From: Agreia bicolorata
GTDB lineage: Bacteria; Actinomycetota; Actinomycetes; Actinomycetales; Microbacteriaceae
DNA length: 64,000 bases
NCBI RefSeq assembly: GCF_000938265.1
Contig: NZ_JYFC01000008.1
Location: forward strand, 1-64,000
Reading direction: 5' to 3'
In this document: positions 34,234 through 43,297 of the stretch, in pieces
How positions within the stretch are numbered: position 1 is the stretch's first letter
Layout of the letters: every line of letters starts with the position of its first letter
Notes under the pieces: generated by a model
The model's database searches: none
What the model was told of the DNA's origin: nothing
The model's input: only the letters and a program-made list of their open reading frames with translations
Program-made: the position numbers and the translations under genes

Positions 34234-36054
34234 TCAGTCGCGACCGTAGCGGGGGCGATCCTCACGCTTGGCCGAGTTGCCCGCACGATCGGGTTTCAGC
34301 TCGATGAGCTTGCCGCTGATTCGTGTGTTCTGAAGGCGATCGAGTACATCGCCGGGCAGATCGGACGGCAGCTCGACCAGTGAGAAGTCGGGGCGGATCT
34401 GGATGGCGCCGAAGTCGCCGCGATTCAGCCCGCCCTCGTTGGCGATGGCGCCCACGATCTGGCGTGGCTCGACCTTCTGGCGCTTGCCCACCGCAATGCG
34501 ATAGGTGGTCTTGGGTCCTCCGGAGCTGCGCGGTGCGCGGTCGGGGCGGTCGCTGCGGTCGGGGCGTTCCCACTTGTCGCCGTGGCTTCCGCGCTCGGCG
34601 CGAGCCGGACGGTCATCGCGGAATCGATCGTTTCGATCGTTCCGCTCGGGCCGGTCGCGAGAATCGCGTTCGAACCGCGGAGTGCGCACCGGTTCGGGGT
34701 CGAGCAGTAGGGGAGTGTCGCCCTGCGCAACGACGGCCAGAGCCGCGGCCACGTCGGCCTCGGGCACATCGTGATGCTCGACGTAGTGTCCGACGATGTC
34801 GCGGAACTGCTGAATCTGCTCGGGCTGGCTGAGGGCCGCTGTGATCGCATCGTCAAAGCGAGTGAGACGCGTGGCGTTCACGTCGTCGACGCTCGGCAGC
34901 TTCATCTCGGTCAGCGGCTGGCGGGTCGCCCGCTCGATGGCCGTGAGCATCCGACGCTCACGAGGGGTGACGAAGCTGATCGCGTCGCCCGTGCGCCCGG
35001 CGCGACCCGTGCGGCCGATGCGGTGCACATACGACTCTGTGTCGATCGGGATGTCGAAGTTGACGACGTGGCTGATGCGTTCGACGTCGAGACCGCGTGC
35101 CGCGACGTCGGTCGCCACCAGAATGTCGAGCTTGCCCGACTTGAGCTGATTGACAGTTCGTTCCCGCTGCGCCTGAACGATGTCGCCGTTGATGGCGGCG
35201 GCGGAGTAGCCGCGCGCGCGCAGTTTCTCGGCGAGCGTCTCGGTCTCGTTCTTCGTGCGGGTGAAGACGATCATGCCTTCGAAGTTCTCGGTCTCGAGGA
35301 TGCGGGTCAGGGCATCGACCTTCTGCGGATACGACACGATGAGGTAGCGCTGAGTCGTGTTGACCGACGTCGTGGTCTTGTTCTTGACCGTGATCTCTTC
35401 GGGGTCATGAAGGTACTTGGCCGAGATGCGCCGGATCTGGGCGGGCATCGTGGCTGAGAACAGTGCGACCTGCTTCTCGTCGGGGGTGTCGGCAAGGATC
35501 GTCTCGACGTCTTCGGCGAAGCCCATCTTGAGCATCTCGTCGGCCTCGTCGAGAACGAGATACTTCAACTGCGAGAGGTCGAGCGTGCCCTTCTCGAGGT
35601 GATCCATGATGCGACCGGGCGTGCCGACGACGATGTGCACGCCGCGGCGTAGTGCGGAGAGCTGCACGCCGTAGCCCTGGCCGCCGTAGACCGGCAGCAC
35701 GTGTACGCCTCGAAGATGCGAGGCGTACTTCTCGAACGCCTCGCAGACCTGCAGGGCGAGTTCGCGGGTGGGAGCGAGCACGAGGGCCTGCGGAGTCTTC
35801 TGCGCGAGGTCGAGACGGGAGAGGATCGGAAGGGCGAAGGCGGCCGTCTTGCCCGTGCCTGTCTGTGCGAGGCCGACAACGTCGCGGCCATCGAGAAGGA
35901 GGGGGATCGTTGCTGCCTGGATTGCTGAGGGGGTTTCGTAACCCACGTCTTTGAGTGCCTTGAGCACTGCGTCGTCGAGGCCGAGATCGGAGAATGTCTG
36001 CTCGGCCTGCGCGGCGTCGGCCTCGGTCGGGCCGGAAATCGTAGAGGATGCCAT
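34234..36054 (-). CDS. DEAD-box RNA helicase (DeaD/CsdA type)
   Basis: 606 aa. Q motif and AQTGTGKTAAF (Walker A), PTRELA, TPGRI, VLDEADEML, FSATMP, RGLDVERI and HRIGRTGRAGRTG are all present. After the core there is a helical part, an Arg/Asp-rich linker (FRDDRPARAERGS), and a DbpA-like RNA-binding domain (YRIAVGKRQKVEPRQIVGAIANEGG). Remodels rRNA and mRNA, often in cold adaptation. Confidence 0.95.
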   Translation of the reverse strand: MASSTISGPTEADAAQAEQTFSDLGLDDAVLKALKDVGYETPSAIQAATIPLLLDGRDVVGLAQTGTGKTAAFALPILSRLDLAQKTPQALVLAPTRELALQVCEAFEKYASHLRGVHVLPVYGGQGYGVQLSALRRGVHIVVGTPGRIMDHLEKGTLDLSQLKYLVLDEADEMLKMGFAEDVETILADTPDEKQVALFSATMPAQIRRISAKYLHDPEEITVKNKTTTSVNTTQRYLIVSYPQKVDALTRILETENFEGMIVFTRTKNETETLAEKLRARGYSAAAINGDIVQAQRERTVNQLKSGKLDILVATDVAARGLDVERISHVVNFDIPIDTESYVHRIGRTGRAGRTGDAISFVTPRERRMLTAIERATRQPLTEMKLPSVDDVNATRLTRFDDAITAALSQPEQIQQFRDIVGHYVEHHDVPEADVAAALAVVAQGDTPLLLDPEPVRTPRFERDSRDRPERNDRNDRFRDDRPARAERGSHGDKWERPDRSDRPDRAPRSSGGPKTTYRIAVGKRQKVEPRQIVGAIANEGGLNRGDFGAIQIRPDFSLVELPSDLPGDVLDRLQNTRISGKLIELKPDRAGNSAKREDRPRYGRD

Positions 36055-36088
36055 CCCTCAACGGTAGTCCACGCGGTGCGGGCGGGCG

Positions 36089-36445
36089 TCAGGTCGGGCG
36101 CTTGGCTCGCGGCAGGCCCTCGACGACCCGCTCATAGGAGTTGACGATCAGGTCGGTGACGAGTTGCGGATCCGCGTCGGGACCGACGGTCACCGTCACC
36201 CAGTGACGCTTGTTCATGTGGTACCCCGGGGTGATCCAGTCATGATCTCTGACCAGTGCCTCCGCGTGCGGCGGATCGGCCTTCAGAGTTACCGTCACAG
36301 GCTCGCCATCGAGATTCGTGATGGCGAATACCCTGCCGACGACCTTGTACACGCTCGTCTCGGGACCGAAGGGGTTCTCGTTCCGCGTGGCCGGAAGCGC
36401 GTCGCAGACCGCGAAGATGTCGTCTCTCGAAAATCGCTTCTGCAT
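36089..36445 (-). CDS. MmcQ/YjbR-family protein
   Basis: 118 aa from ATG 36445. The CyaY-like fold pattern is present: FAVCDALPATRNENPFGPETSVYKVVGRVFAI, VTLKADPPHAEALV, ITPGYHMNKRHWVTV. Family members are DNA-binding-like proteins of unknown role; no partner gene is evident here. Confidence 0.85.
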   Translation of the reverse strand: MQKRFSRDDIFAVCDALPATRNENPFGPETSVYKVVGRVFAITNLDGEPVTVTLKADPPHAEALVRDHDWITPGYHMNKRHWVTVTVGPDADPQLVTDLIVNSYERVVEGLPRAKRPT

Positions 36446-36475
36446 GATCCGAGCGTACAGTTGGCGTAATCGCCC

Positions 36476-37171
36476 ATGAACAGCTATCACCAGCCCCCGT
36501 TGAGGCCGGTCGCCCGACCCGCCTCCAGACGCGCACGGCTGACGCGTCGCATCCTGGGTGTCACCGCAGGGGCTGCGGTTCTGGCGCTCGCCTCTCTGAG
36601 CGCGCTCGCGCCTCCGCCCGCCCCGGCTCAGGATGACCTGGCGGCCGCGAGCGCCGCGTCTGCTCGGTCGGCCTCGGAGCAGGTGCTCAAGCTGCCCGAG
36701 GGGCTGACGCAGGCCTCCGTCGCCCGGGATTCCTTCGCGGCCGTCGCCGGCGTTCAGGGCCTGGCCGCTGGAAGCACGAACCGCGACTGGGCCGAGCTGG
36801 TTCTGCTGCTCGGCGATTTTCCTCGCACCGACGACAACATCACGGTGATGCTGCGCTGGATGCGACAAGAAAACGGACCCGACAACTGGTGGAACCGCAA
36901 CAATCCGCTGAACAACGGCTGGGGCTCTGGCGGCAACAGCGGTCTGGGCAGCTACGACAACCTCGTCATCGCCGCCGAGAACGCGGCCGAGGCGCTGCAT
37001 AGCAACCCGGGTTACGCCGGCATCGTGGCAGGCTTCTCGTCATCCGCTCCGACATCCCAGATCGAACAGGCGATCTGGGCGTCACCGTGGGCGACGAGCC
37101 ACTATGCGAACGGCGCGCACTGGTCGTACACGCCCGTGCCGGTGATCGAATCACCCGCCGGCACCTGGTGA
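36476..37171 (+). CDS. Secreted protein with lysozyme-like C-terminal domain
   Basis: 231 aa. A basic N-terminus (RRARLTRRIL) and a hydrophobic stretch (TAGAAVLALASLSALA) form a signal peptide or anchor. The C-terminal ~130 residues (VMLRWMRQENGPDNWWNRNNPLNNGWGSGG, then YDNLVIAAENAAEALHS) resemble lysozyme/transglycosylase-like domains acting on the cell wall, with the glutamate in RQENG as possible acid. Activity not proven. Confidence 0.65.
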   Translation: MNSYHQPPLRPVARPASRRARLTRRILGVTAGAAVLALASLSALAPPPAPAQDDLAAASAASARSASEQVLKLPEGLTQASVARDSFAAVAGVQGLAAGSTNRDWAELVLLLGDFPRTDDNITVMLRWMRQENGPDNWWNRNNPLNNGWGSGGNSGLGSYDNLVIAAENAAEALHSNPGYAGIVAGFSSSAPTSQIEQAIWASPWATSHYANGAHWSYTPVPVIESPAGTW

Positions 37172-37186
37172 TCGACGGTAGGACCC

Positions 37187-38185
37187 TTAGACCGATACCT
37201 CTGCCATCGCCTCGGCTGTGAGCTCCACCGATCGAAGCCGTCCAGGCAGCTCAGGCGAAATGTGCGCGATGATCAGTTCATCAGCCTGTGAGTGGCGGGC
37301 GAAGTCCTCGAGATAGTCGCGCACTTCTGAGGGTGTGCCCACGGCGGAGTAGGTCATCATCGAGGCGAGCTGGCGACCGTTCGGCGTCGTCAGGAATTCG
37401 TCGATCTGAGCGTCGCTGTAGTCGGGTGTCGCGGGGCCGCGGGAGATCATGCCGCGCACACGGGCGCGCCGGGTCGTCGCCGCCTGCTCGACGGCGTCGT
37501 CGTGATCATCGGATGCCACGACATTGACTCCCGCGATCACGTGCGGCTCGGCGAGTTGCTCGGATGGCCGGAACCCGCCGCGATACGCGGCGACGGCCTC
37601 GTGCAGCGCATCCGGTGCGAAATGCGACGCGAACGCGTAGGGCAGTCCGAGTTTGGCCGCGAGCTGTGCCCCGAAGAGAGACGAGCCGAGAATGTAGAGG
37701 GGCACGATGCCGCGGGCGCGGGGCACGGCCTGCACGCCCGGGATGCGCGATTGGCCGCTGAGGAATCCCTGCAGTTCGATCACGTCTTGGGGAAAAGACT
37801 CGGCCGACATCGGGTCGCGACGGAGTGCGCGCATGGTTTTCTGGTCGCTTCCGGGCGCTCGCCCCAGACCCAGGTCGATGCGCCTGGGGAAGAGGGTCTC
37901 GAGGGTGCCGAACTGCTCCGCGATCGTCAATGGCGAGTGGTTCGGCAGCATCACGCCGCCCGAGCCGAGCCTGATCGATGACGTGTGCGCCGCGACGTAA
38001 CCGATCAGAACGCTCGTTGCCGATGACGCGATGCTGGCCATGTTGTGGTGTTCGGCGTACCAGACTCGACGGTATCCGGCCCGTTCGGCGGCCTGGGCGA
38101 GGGCCACACTGCCCTCGAAGCTCTCGCGTGCCGTCTGACCTGGCGCGATCGGGGCGAGATCGAGAATGGACAGCGGAATCGACAT
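37187..38185 (-). CDS. LLM-class flavin-dependent oxidoreductase
   Basis: 332 aa from ATG 38185. Bacterial luciferase-like pattern: [67 protein letters not shown]. Matches the group known as MsnO8/alkanal-monooxygenase-like. Uses FMNH2; substrate unknown. Confidence 0.9.
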   Translation of the reverse strand: MSIPLSILDLAPIAPGQTARESFEGSVALAQAAERAGYRRVWYAEHHNMASIASSATSVLIGYVAAHTSSIRLGSGGVMLPNHSPLTIAEQFGTLETLFPRRIDLGLGRAPGSDQKTMRALRRDPMSAESFPQDVIELQGFLSGQSRIPGVQAVPRARGIVPLYILGSSLFGAQLAAKLGLPYAFASHFAPDALHEAVAAYRGGFRPSEQLAEPHVIAGVNVVASDDHDDAVEQAATTRRARVRGMISRGPATPDYSDAQIDEFLTTPNGRQLASMMTYSAVGTPSEVRDYLEDFARHSQADELIIAHISPELPGRLRSVELTAEAMAEVSV

Positions 38186-38257
38186 GGTGTGACGGCTTTC
38201 GTTTCGAGTGCTCGGATAGCGCTCGGAACGATCGCCACCCTCACACCTCAACGATGT

Positions 38258-38512
38258 TCAAGCCCCTGACATTCCGTGGTTGACGAAGATGATCACGGCC
38301 ACGGCGGTGGCAATCAGATATCCGAGCAGCGTCAGGTAGCCGATGACGAGCCCGATGATTGCCATCACCCGCCCTTGTTCCTGGGTCCGCCTGATCTGGC
38401 CGAGCGATATATGGCCGAGAATGATCGGCACGATGGCGAAGCCGAGGATGCTCGTGACCAGGGTGATGATCGACAGAACGTTTGTTCGGGGATTCTCCGG
38501 GTACGCATCCAT
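38258..38512 (-). CDS. DUF4190-family small membrane protein
   Basis: 84 aa from ATG 38512. Two hydrophobic helices around a short GHISLGQIRRTQEQGR loop, the typical DUF4190 pattern (NVLSIITLVTSILGFAIVPIILGHIS...AIIGLVIGYLTLLGYLI). Function unknown. Confidence 0.82.
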   Translation of the reverse strand: MDAYPENPRTNVLSIITLVTSILGFAIVPIILGHISLGQIRRTQEQGRVMAIIGLVIGYLTLLGYLIATAVAVIIFVNHGMSGA

Positions 38513-38885
38513 GGTCCACACGTTACCCGAAGGTAACGAATCGGCATCGTCCGCGATCACCGTCGTTTAGCGGATCGCGCCGTATTCTTGGCGCCAGACT
38601 GCTCGGAATACCCCCTTTCGAGGGTGATTTTTGTTTCAGTCCGCGTCGAATAGCTGTTACGGTTATGCCCGGTCCATTGGCCTATCACCCCAAGACGCGC
38701 ACCCGCAGGCCACCTTGCCGCGGGTTCGTACGGTAAACCGTGACGAAGCGATCTCATGATGGCTTCCGCCCGCGCAGATTGATGCGTCGAGAGCGATCAC
38801 GGCAACCCGTCTGCGAGTACGGAACACGTCTGGCGACCGCCTTTAAGATTCGAGAGCGCCGCCGGTCGTGATGGAGATTCCTCAC
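38513..38885. other. Leader region of the glycine betaine importer operon
   Basis: 373 bp between divergent units, no supported gene. Contains an AT-richer patch near 38620-38665 (TTTTTGTTTCAG, TAGCTGTTACGGTTAT) that probably holds promoters, and a short CCCGC...GCGGG hairpin near 38700-38723. No riboswitch recognised. Confidence 0.45.
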
Positions 38886-40175
38886 GTGACACTGACAACC
38901 CCGGCACTGAAGGCCGAACACCTCTACAAGGCATTCGGCCGCCGACCATCCGAGATCGTCGACAGATTGAGAGCGGGCAGCACTCGAGCGGAGGTGACAT
39001 CCCTCGGAACAGCCGCCGTCATCGACGCGTCATTCGATGTGCAGCCCGGTGAGATCTTCGTGGTCATGGGCCTCTCCGGCTCAGGCAAGTCGACGCTCAT
39101 CCGCATGCTCAATGGACTGCTCGACGCGACCAGCGGCAGCGTGACCATCGGCGGGTCTTCTATCACCGGCGTTCCCCAGGCCAAACTGCGCGAGGTTCGC
39201 CGCCAGAAGGTCTCGATGGTGTTCCAGCACTTCGCGCTGCTTCCGCACCGCTCCGTGATCGACAACATCGCCTACGGCCTCGAGATCCAGGGCATGTCCA
39301 AGACTGAGCGCACTCAGCGGGCTCGCGACATGGTCGCCACCGTCGGTCTCGACGGATGGGCCGATTCCTTGCCTGGCGAGCTTTCCGGTGGCATGCAGCA
39401 GCGCGTCGGTCTGGCCCGCGCGCTGGCCGCCGACACCGACGTTCTGCTGATGGACGAGGCGTTCTCCGCCCTCGACCCGCTGATCCGTAGGGAGATGCAG
39501 GAGCAGCTCATCGAGCTGCAGCAGAAGCTCGGAAAGACCATCATCTTCATCACCCACGACCTCAACGAGGCCATGTTCCTTGGAGACAGGATCGCGGTCA
39601 TGCGCGATGGTCGCATCGTGCAGATCGGCACTCCGGAGGAGATCCTCACCGACCCGGCGAATGACTACGTCGCCCAGTTCGTGCAGGACGTCGACCGGGC
39701 GCGCGTGCTCACGGCCTCGAGCGTGATGGAGCAGGCGAAAGCCGTCATCCCCATGTCTGCCGGACCCCGCGCCGCCCTGCGGATCATGCGCGACCTTCAG
39801 ACCTCCGCCGTCTTCGTCACCCGACGCGACCGCAGCCTCGCCGGCGTCGTGCGCGACCGCGACGTGCTGCGTCAGGTCAAGTCCAACCAGAACGACCTCG
39901 AGGCGATTCTTCGTCACGAGGCCACCGTTGTTCCCGCCGATGCGCATCTCGTCGATCTGGTCGAACCGTCGGTCGGCAGTGACCTTCCGATCGCGGTTGT
40001 CGGCGACGACGGTCGACTGCTCGGGGTCATTCCTCGCGTCACCCTGCTTGCCGCTCTCGGCAACGTATCTACCAGCACAGCGGATGTTCCGGTGCAGCTT
40101 CCTCCGACGACCCTCACACTCGAGGTCATTGCCGAAACCCTCCGTGAGTCGACGACGGAAGGGGCCGTGCGATGA
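38886..40175 (+). CDS. Glycine betaine/proline ABC importer ATPase with CBS domains (ProV/OpuAA type)
   Basis: 429 aa from GTG 38886, chosen for GGAG 8 nt upstream; ATG 38871 is an in-frame alternative. Features: LYKAFGRRPSEIVDRL (typical QAT N-terminus), Walker A GLSGSGKST, signature LSGGMQQRVG, Walker B VLLMDEAFSALDP, then two CBS domains that gate uptake by ionic strength. Start of the betaine operon; the permease overlaps by 4 bp. Confidence 0.92.
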   Translation: MTLTTPALKAEHLYKAFGRRPSEIVDRLRAGSTRAEVTSLGTAAVIDASFDVQPGEIFVVMGLSGSGKSTLIRMLNGLLDATSGSVTIGGSSITGVPQAKLREVRRQKVSMVFQHFALLPHRSVIDNIAYGLEIQGMSKTERTQRARDMVATVGLDGWADSLPGELSGGMQQRVGLARALAADTDVLLMDEAFSALDPLIRREMQEQLIELQQKLGKTIIFITHDLNEAMFLGDRIAVMRDGRIVQIGTPEEILTDPANDYVAQFVQDVDRARVLTASSVMEQAKAVIPMSAGPRAALRIMRDLQTSAVFVTRRDRSLAGVVRDRDVLRQVKSNQNDLEAILRHEATVVPADAHLVDLVEPSVGSDLPIAVVGDDGRLLGVIPRVTLLAALGNVSTSTADVPVQLPPTTLTLEVIAETLRESTTEGAVR

Positions 40176-41116
40176 CCGACTTCCGCCTCGATCTCGGAAC
40201 CTGGGTTGCCGGTTTCATCTCCTTCGTCACCGATACCTTCGGCGGCGTCTTCGACGTCATTCGCGCCATCTTCCTGGCCGCGTATGACGTGGTCGACTTG
40301 CTGCTCGCATCGCCGCCTTTCTGGGTTGTGATCGTGATCGCCGCGATTCTCGGCTATCTCGCCCGAGGATGGAGGTTCGCGCTCGGCACCGCTGTGGGCC
40401 TCTTCGTCATCGTGAGTGTCGATCAGTGGGAGAATGCGATGGACACGCTCGCGCTCGTTCTCGTCGCGAGCTTGCTGGCGATCGTGCTCAGCATCCCACT
40501 GGGCATCTGGGCCGCCACCTCGTCGGTCGCGTCCCGGATCATCCGCCCGATTCTCGACTTCATGCAGACGATGCCCGCCTTCGTCTATCTGATTCCGGCG
40601 TTGATTCTCTTCCGTGTCGGCGTCGTTCCCGGAATCGTGGCGACGGTCATCTTCGCGCTCGCCCCGGGTGTCAGGTTGACCGAGCTTGGCATCCGCGGTG
40701 TCGACAAGGAGATCGTCGAGGCAGGCCAGGCCTTCGGTGCGTCGCGATGGCGCATTCTCCGGCAGATCCAGCTGCCCCTTGCCCGTCCGACGATCATGGC
40801 CGGTGTCAACCAGGTGATCATGCTCTCGCTCTCGATGGTCGTCATCGCCGGTATGGTCGGCGCCGGCGGCCTGGGCGCCCAGGTCGTTGCGAGCCTCAAT
40901 CGCATCGATGTCGCACTCGGCTTCGAGGCCGGCCTCTCGGTGGTCATCCTCGCGATCTTCCTCGACCGTCTCACCGCCGCCCTCGGCGACGGCGAGACGG
41001 TGCTCGGTCGGATGCTGGGCGCACGTGCAGCACGACGCCGCGCGTCAGCCGCTCCGGCGGCACCAGAGCGGGCCGCGGAGCCGGCGCCGGAGCGCACCGA
41101 GCCGGCCCTCGTCTGA
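40172..41116 (+). CDS. Glycine betaine/proline ABC importer permease (ProW/OpuAB type)
   Basis: 314 aa with about seven membrane helices. The EAA-like loop GVDKEIVEAGQAFGASRWRILRQIQLP identifies it as a QAT permease. ATG overlaps the ATPase stop (ATGA). C-terminal 35 residues are Ala/Pro/Glu-rich and probably disordered. Confidence 0.92.
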   Translation: MTDFRLDLGTWVAGFISFVTDTFGGVFDVIRAIFLAAYDVVDLLLASPPFWVVIVIAAILGYLARGWRFALGTAVGLFVIVSVDQWENAMDTLALVLVASLLAIVLSIPLGIWAATSSVASRIIRPILDFMQTMPAFVYLIPALILFRVGVVPGIVATVIFALAPGVRLTELGIRGVDKEIVEAGQAFGASRWRILRQIQLPLARPTIMAGVNQVIMLSLSMVVIAGMVGAGGLGAQVVASLNRIDVALGFEAGLSVVILAIFLDRLTAALGDGETVLGRMLGARAARRRASAAPAAPERAAEPAPERTEPALV

Positions 41117-41186
41117 CCGGCAGCGGCTCGTAGATCTTTTCTCACCCGACGGGTGGCCCATCCGGTCGCCCAGAACAGGAACTCCT

Positions 41187-42089
41187 ATGAAGAACAGCAC
41201 TCGCATCATGTCTCTGCTCGCCCTCTCGACCGCCGGCGTCCTCGCATTCGGTGGCTGTGCGGCCACCGAGGCGGAGACCGTCGGAGACGGCAACGACGAC
41301 AAGAAGGAGCTCAGCCTCGCCGTGTTCAACGGCTGGGACGAGGGCATTGCCGCATCTGAACTGTGGAAGGCGATCCTCGACGAGAAGGGCTACGACGTCG
41401 AACTCGAATACGCCGACGTCGCGCCGGTGTTCTCCGGTCTGTCAACGGGCGACTACGACCTCACCCTCGACGTCTGGCTGCCCGACACCCACGCGTCCTA
41501 CCTCGACGAGTACGGCGACGACATCGTCGACATCGGAGCCTGGAACAACGAGTCGAAGCTGACCATCGCGGTCAACGAGGACGCCCCCATCGATTCGCTG
41601 GAGGAGCTGGCGGACAATGCCGACAAGTTCGACAACCGGATCGTCGGCATCGAACCCGGCGCCGGCCTGACGAAAGCCACCACCGAGCGGGTCATTCCCG
41701 CCTACGGACTCGAGGACATGGAGTACGTGACGAGTTCGACGGCCGCGATGCTGACCGAGCTCAAGAGCGCGACCGACAAGGGCGAGAACATCGTCGTGAC
41801 CCTGTGGGAGCCGCACTGGGCCTACACCGATCTGCCCATCAAGAACCTCGAAGACCCCGAAGGAACCCTCTCTTCGGTGGAGAGCCTGCATGCATTCGCA
41901 CAGTCGGACTTCGCGAAGGAGTTCCCGCAGGCCGCGAAGTGGATCGGCAACTACAAGATGGATCTCGAGCAGCTGTACTCGCTCGAGAAGGCCATGTTCG
42001 TCGACTACGACGGTCAGGACTTCGGTCCCGTCGTCGAGAAGTGGATCTCCGAGAACCGCGACTACGTCGACTCGCTGACGGCAGAGTAG
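41187..42089 (+). CDS. Glycine betaine-binding lipoprotein (ProX/OpuAC type)
   Basis: 300 aa. ATG 41187 follows AGGAA. Lipobox FGGC gives a lipid anchor. The mature domain has the betaine-binding pattern: FNGWDEGIAASELWKAIL, VFSGLSTGDYDLTLDVWLPDTH, GIEPGAGL, VTLWEPHWAY, with conserved tryptophans that form the aromatic cage. Completes the betaine importer for osmoprotection. Confidence 0.92.
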   Translation: MKNSTRIMSLLALSTAGVLAFGGCAATEAETVGDGNDDKKELSLAVFNGWDEGIAASELWKAILDEKGYDVELEYADVAPVFSGLSTGDYDLTLDVWLPDTHASYLDEYGDDIVDIGAWNNESKLTIAVNEDAPIDSLEELADNADKFDNRIVGIEPGAGLTKATTERVIPAYGLEDMEYVTSSTAAMLTELKSATDKGENIVVTLWEPHWAYTDLPIKNLEDPEGTLSSVESLHAFAQSDFAKEFPQAAKWIGNYKMDLEQLYSLEKAMFVDYDGQDFGPVVEKWISENRDYVDSLTAE

Positions 42090-42097
42090 CCCGTCAT

Positions 42098-42141
42098 CTC
42101 GTGTGGGCGGCGGGGGAGTGACTCCGCGCCGCCCGCACGAG
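42098..42141 (+). terminator. Strong hairpin ending the betaine operon
   Basis: 42098-42112 pairs with 42127-42141 over 15 bp (one G-T pair) around a 14-nt loop, 8 bp after the ProX-type stop. GC-rich hairpin without a long T-run, as is common in actinobacteria. Confidence 0.75.
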
Positions 42142-42154
42142 TAGCCTTCCCACT

Positions 42155-43177
42155 ATGGCGAGCGAAGCGGCAAGCATCAGTGTCCCTGGCCCTCACGGCG
42201 ATCGGGAGGTGCGCATCTCGAGTCCGTCTCGTGTGCTCTGGCCTGAGGTGGGCATCACGAAGCTCGATCTGGCCCAGTATCTCGTCACCGTGGGCGAGGC
42301 ATTCATTGCCGCGAACGGCGACCGGCCGGTGTCACTGCAGCGGTTCTCTGGCGGCATCGACGGCGAGCAGTTCTTCTCAAAGAACCCGCCGAAGGGCGCA
42401 CCCGACTATGTGCGCAGTGAGATGGTCGTCTACCCGAGCGGCCGCACGCATCCGCAGCTCGTGCTCGACGAGCCTGCCGCCGCCGTCTGGGCCGCCCAGA
42501 TGAACACCATCGTGTTCCACCCGTGGGCGTCGCGTGCATCAGCGAGTGACTTTCCCGACCAGCTGCGCATCGATCTCGACCCGCAGCCGGGCACCGACTT
42601 CGACGATGCGAAGCCCGTGGCCGTCGAGTTGCGGGCTGTTCTCGCCGAGGCGGGGTTGGAGGCCTTCATCAAGACCTCGGGAAACCGCGGGCTGCATGTG
42701 TTCGCGCCCATCCGGCCGGAGTGGGAGTTCCTCGAGGTCAGGCACGCAGTGATAGCTGCGGCCCGCGAACTCGAACGCCGGATGCCGGACGCGGTCACCA
42801 CGAACTGGTGGAAGGAGGAGCGCGGGGAACGCATCTTCGTCGACTACAACCAGGCGAACCGCGATCGTACGATGGCCGGCGCCTACAGCCCGCGAGCGCT
42901 CGCCCACGCTCCCGTCTCGTGCCCGATCGAGTGGAGCGAGCTCGATCGTGCCGACCCCGCGCAGTTCACGATTCTCACCGTTCCCGAGCGGCTATCGACC
43001 ACGGGGGACCCGTGGGCCGTCATGGGCAAGAAGCCTGCCTCGATCGATGTGCTCCTCGAGTGGTGGGCGCGCGACGTCGAGAACGGCCTCGGCGAGCTGC
43101 CTTTCCCCCCGGACTACCCGAAGATGCCGGGGGAGCCGCCGCGAGTGCAGCCGAGCAGGGCGAAGAAGCAGCCCTGA
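42155..43177 (+). CDS. LigD-type DNA polymerase (NHEJ primase-polymerase)
   Basis: 340 aa stand-alone polymerase domain of LigD: SLQRFSGGIDGEQFFSKNPPKG, the metal-binding motif RIDLDPQPG, TSGNRGLHVFAPI and YNQANRDRTMAGAYSPRA. Fills gaps during non-homologous end joining. The ligase partner is a separate gene at 44905-45957 on the other strand; no Ku gene is seen in the window. Confidence 0.9.
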   Translation: MASEAASISVPGPHGDREVRISSPSRVLWPEVGITKLDLAQYLVTVGEAFIAANGDRPVSLQRFSGGIDGEQFFSKNPPKGAPDYVRSEMVVYPSGRTHPQLVLDEPAAAVWAAQMNTIVFHPWASRASASDFPDQLRIDLDPQPGTDFDDAKPVAVELRAVLAEAGLEAFIKTSGNRGLHVFAPIRPEWEFLEVRHAVIAAARELERRMPDAVTTNWWKEERGERIFVDYNQANRDRTMAGAYSPRALAHAPVSCPIEWSELDRADPAQFTILTVPERLSTTGDPWAVMGKKPASIDVLLEWWARDVENGLGELPFPPDYPKMPGEPPRVQPSRAKKQP

Positions 43178-43297
43178 CGCGTTTCGGGGATGTAAAGATC
43201 GGGTAACAACCCAGTACCCCCTATTGGGGGCACTTTGCTGTCTCCCTAGGCTGGCGCAACCGGCCCGTAGCCGCGGGCCACATCATCAGGGGGACCC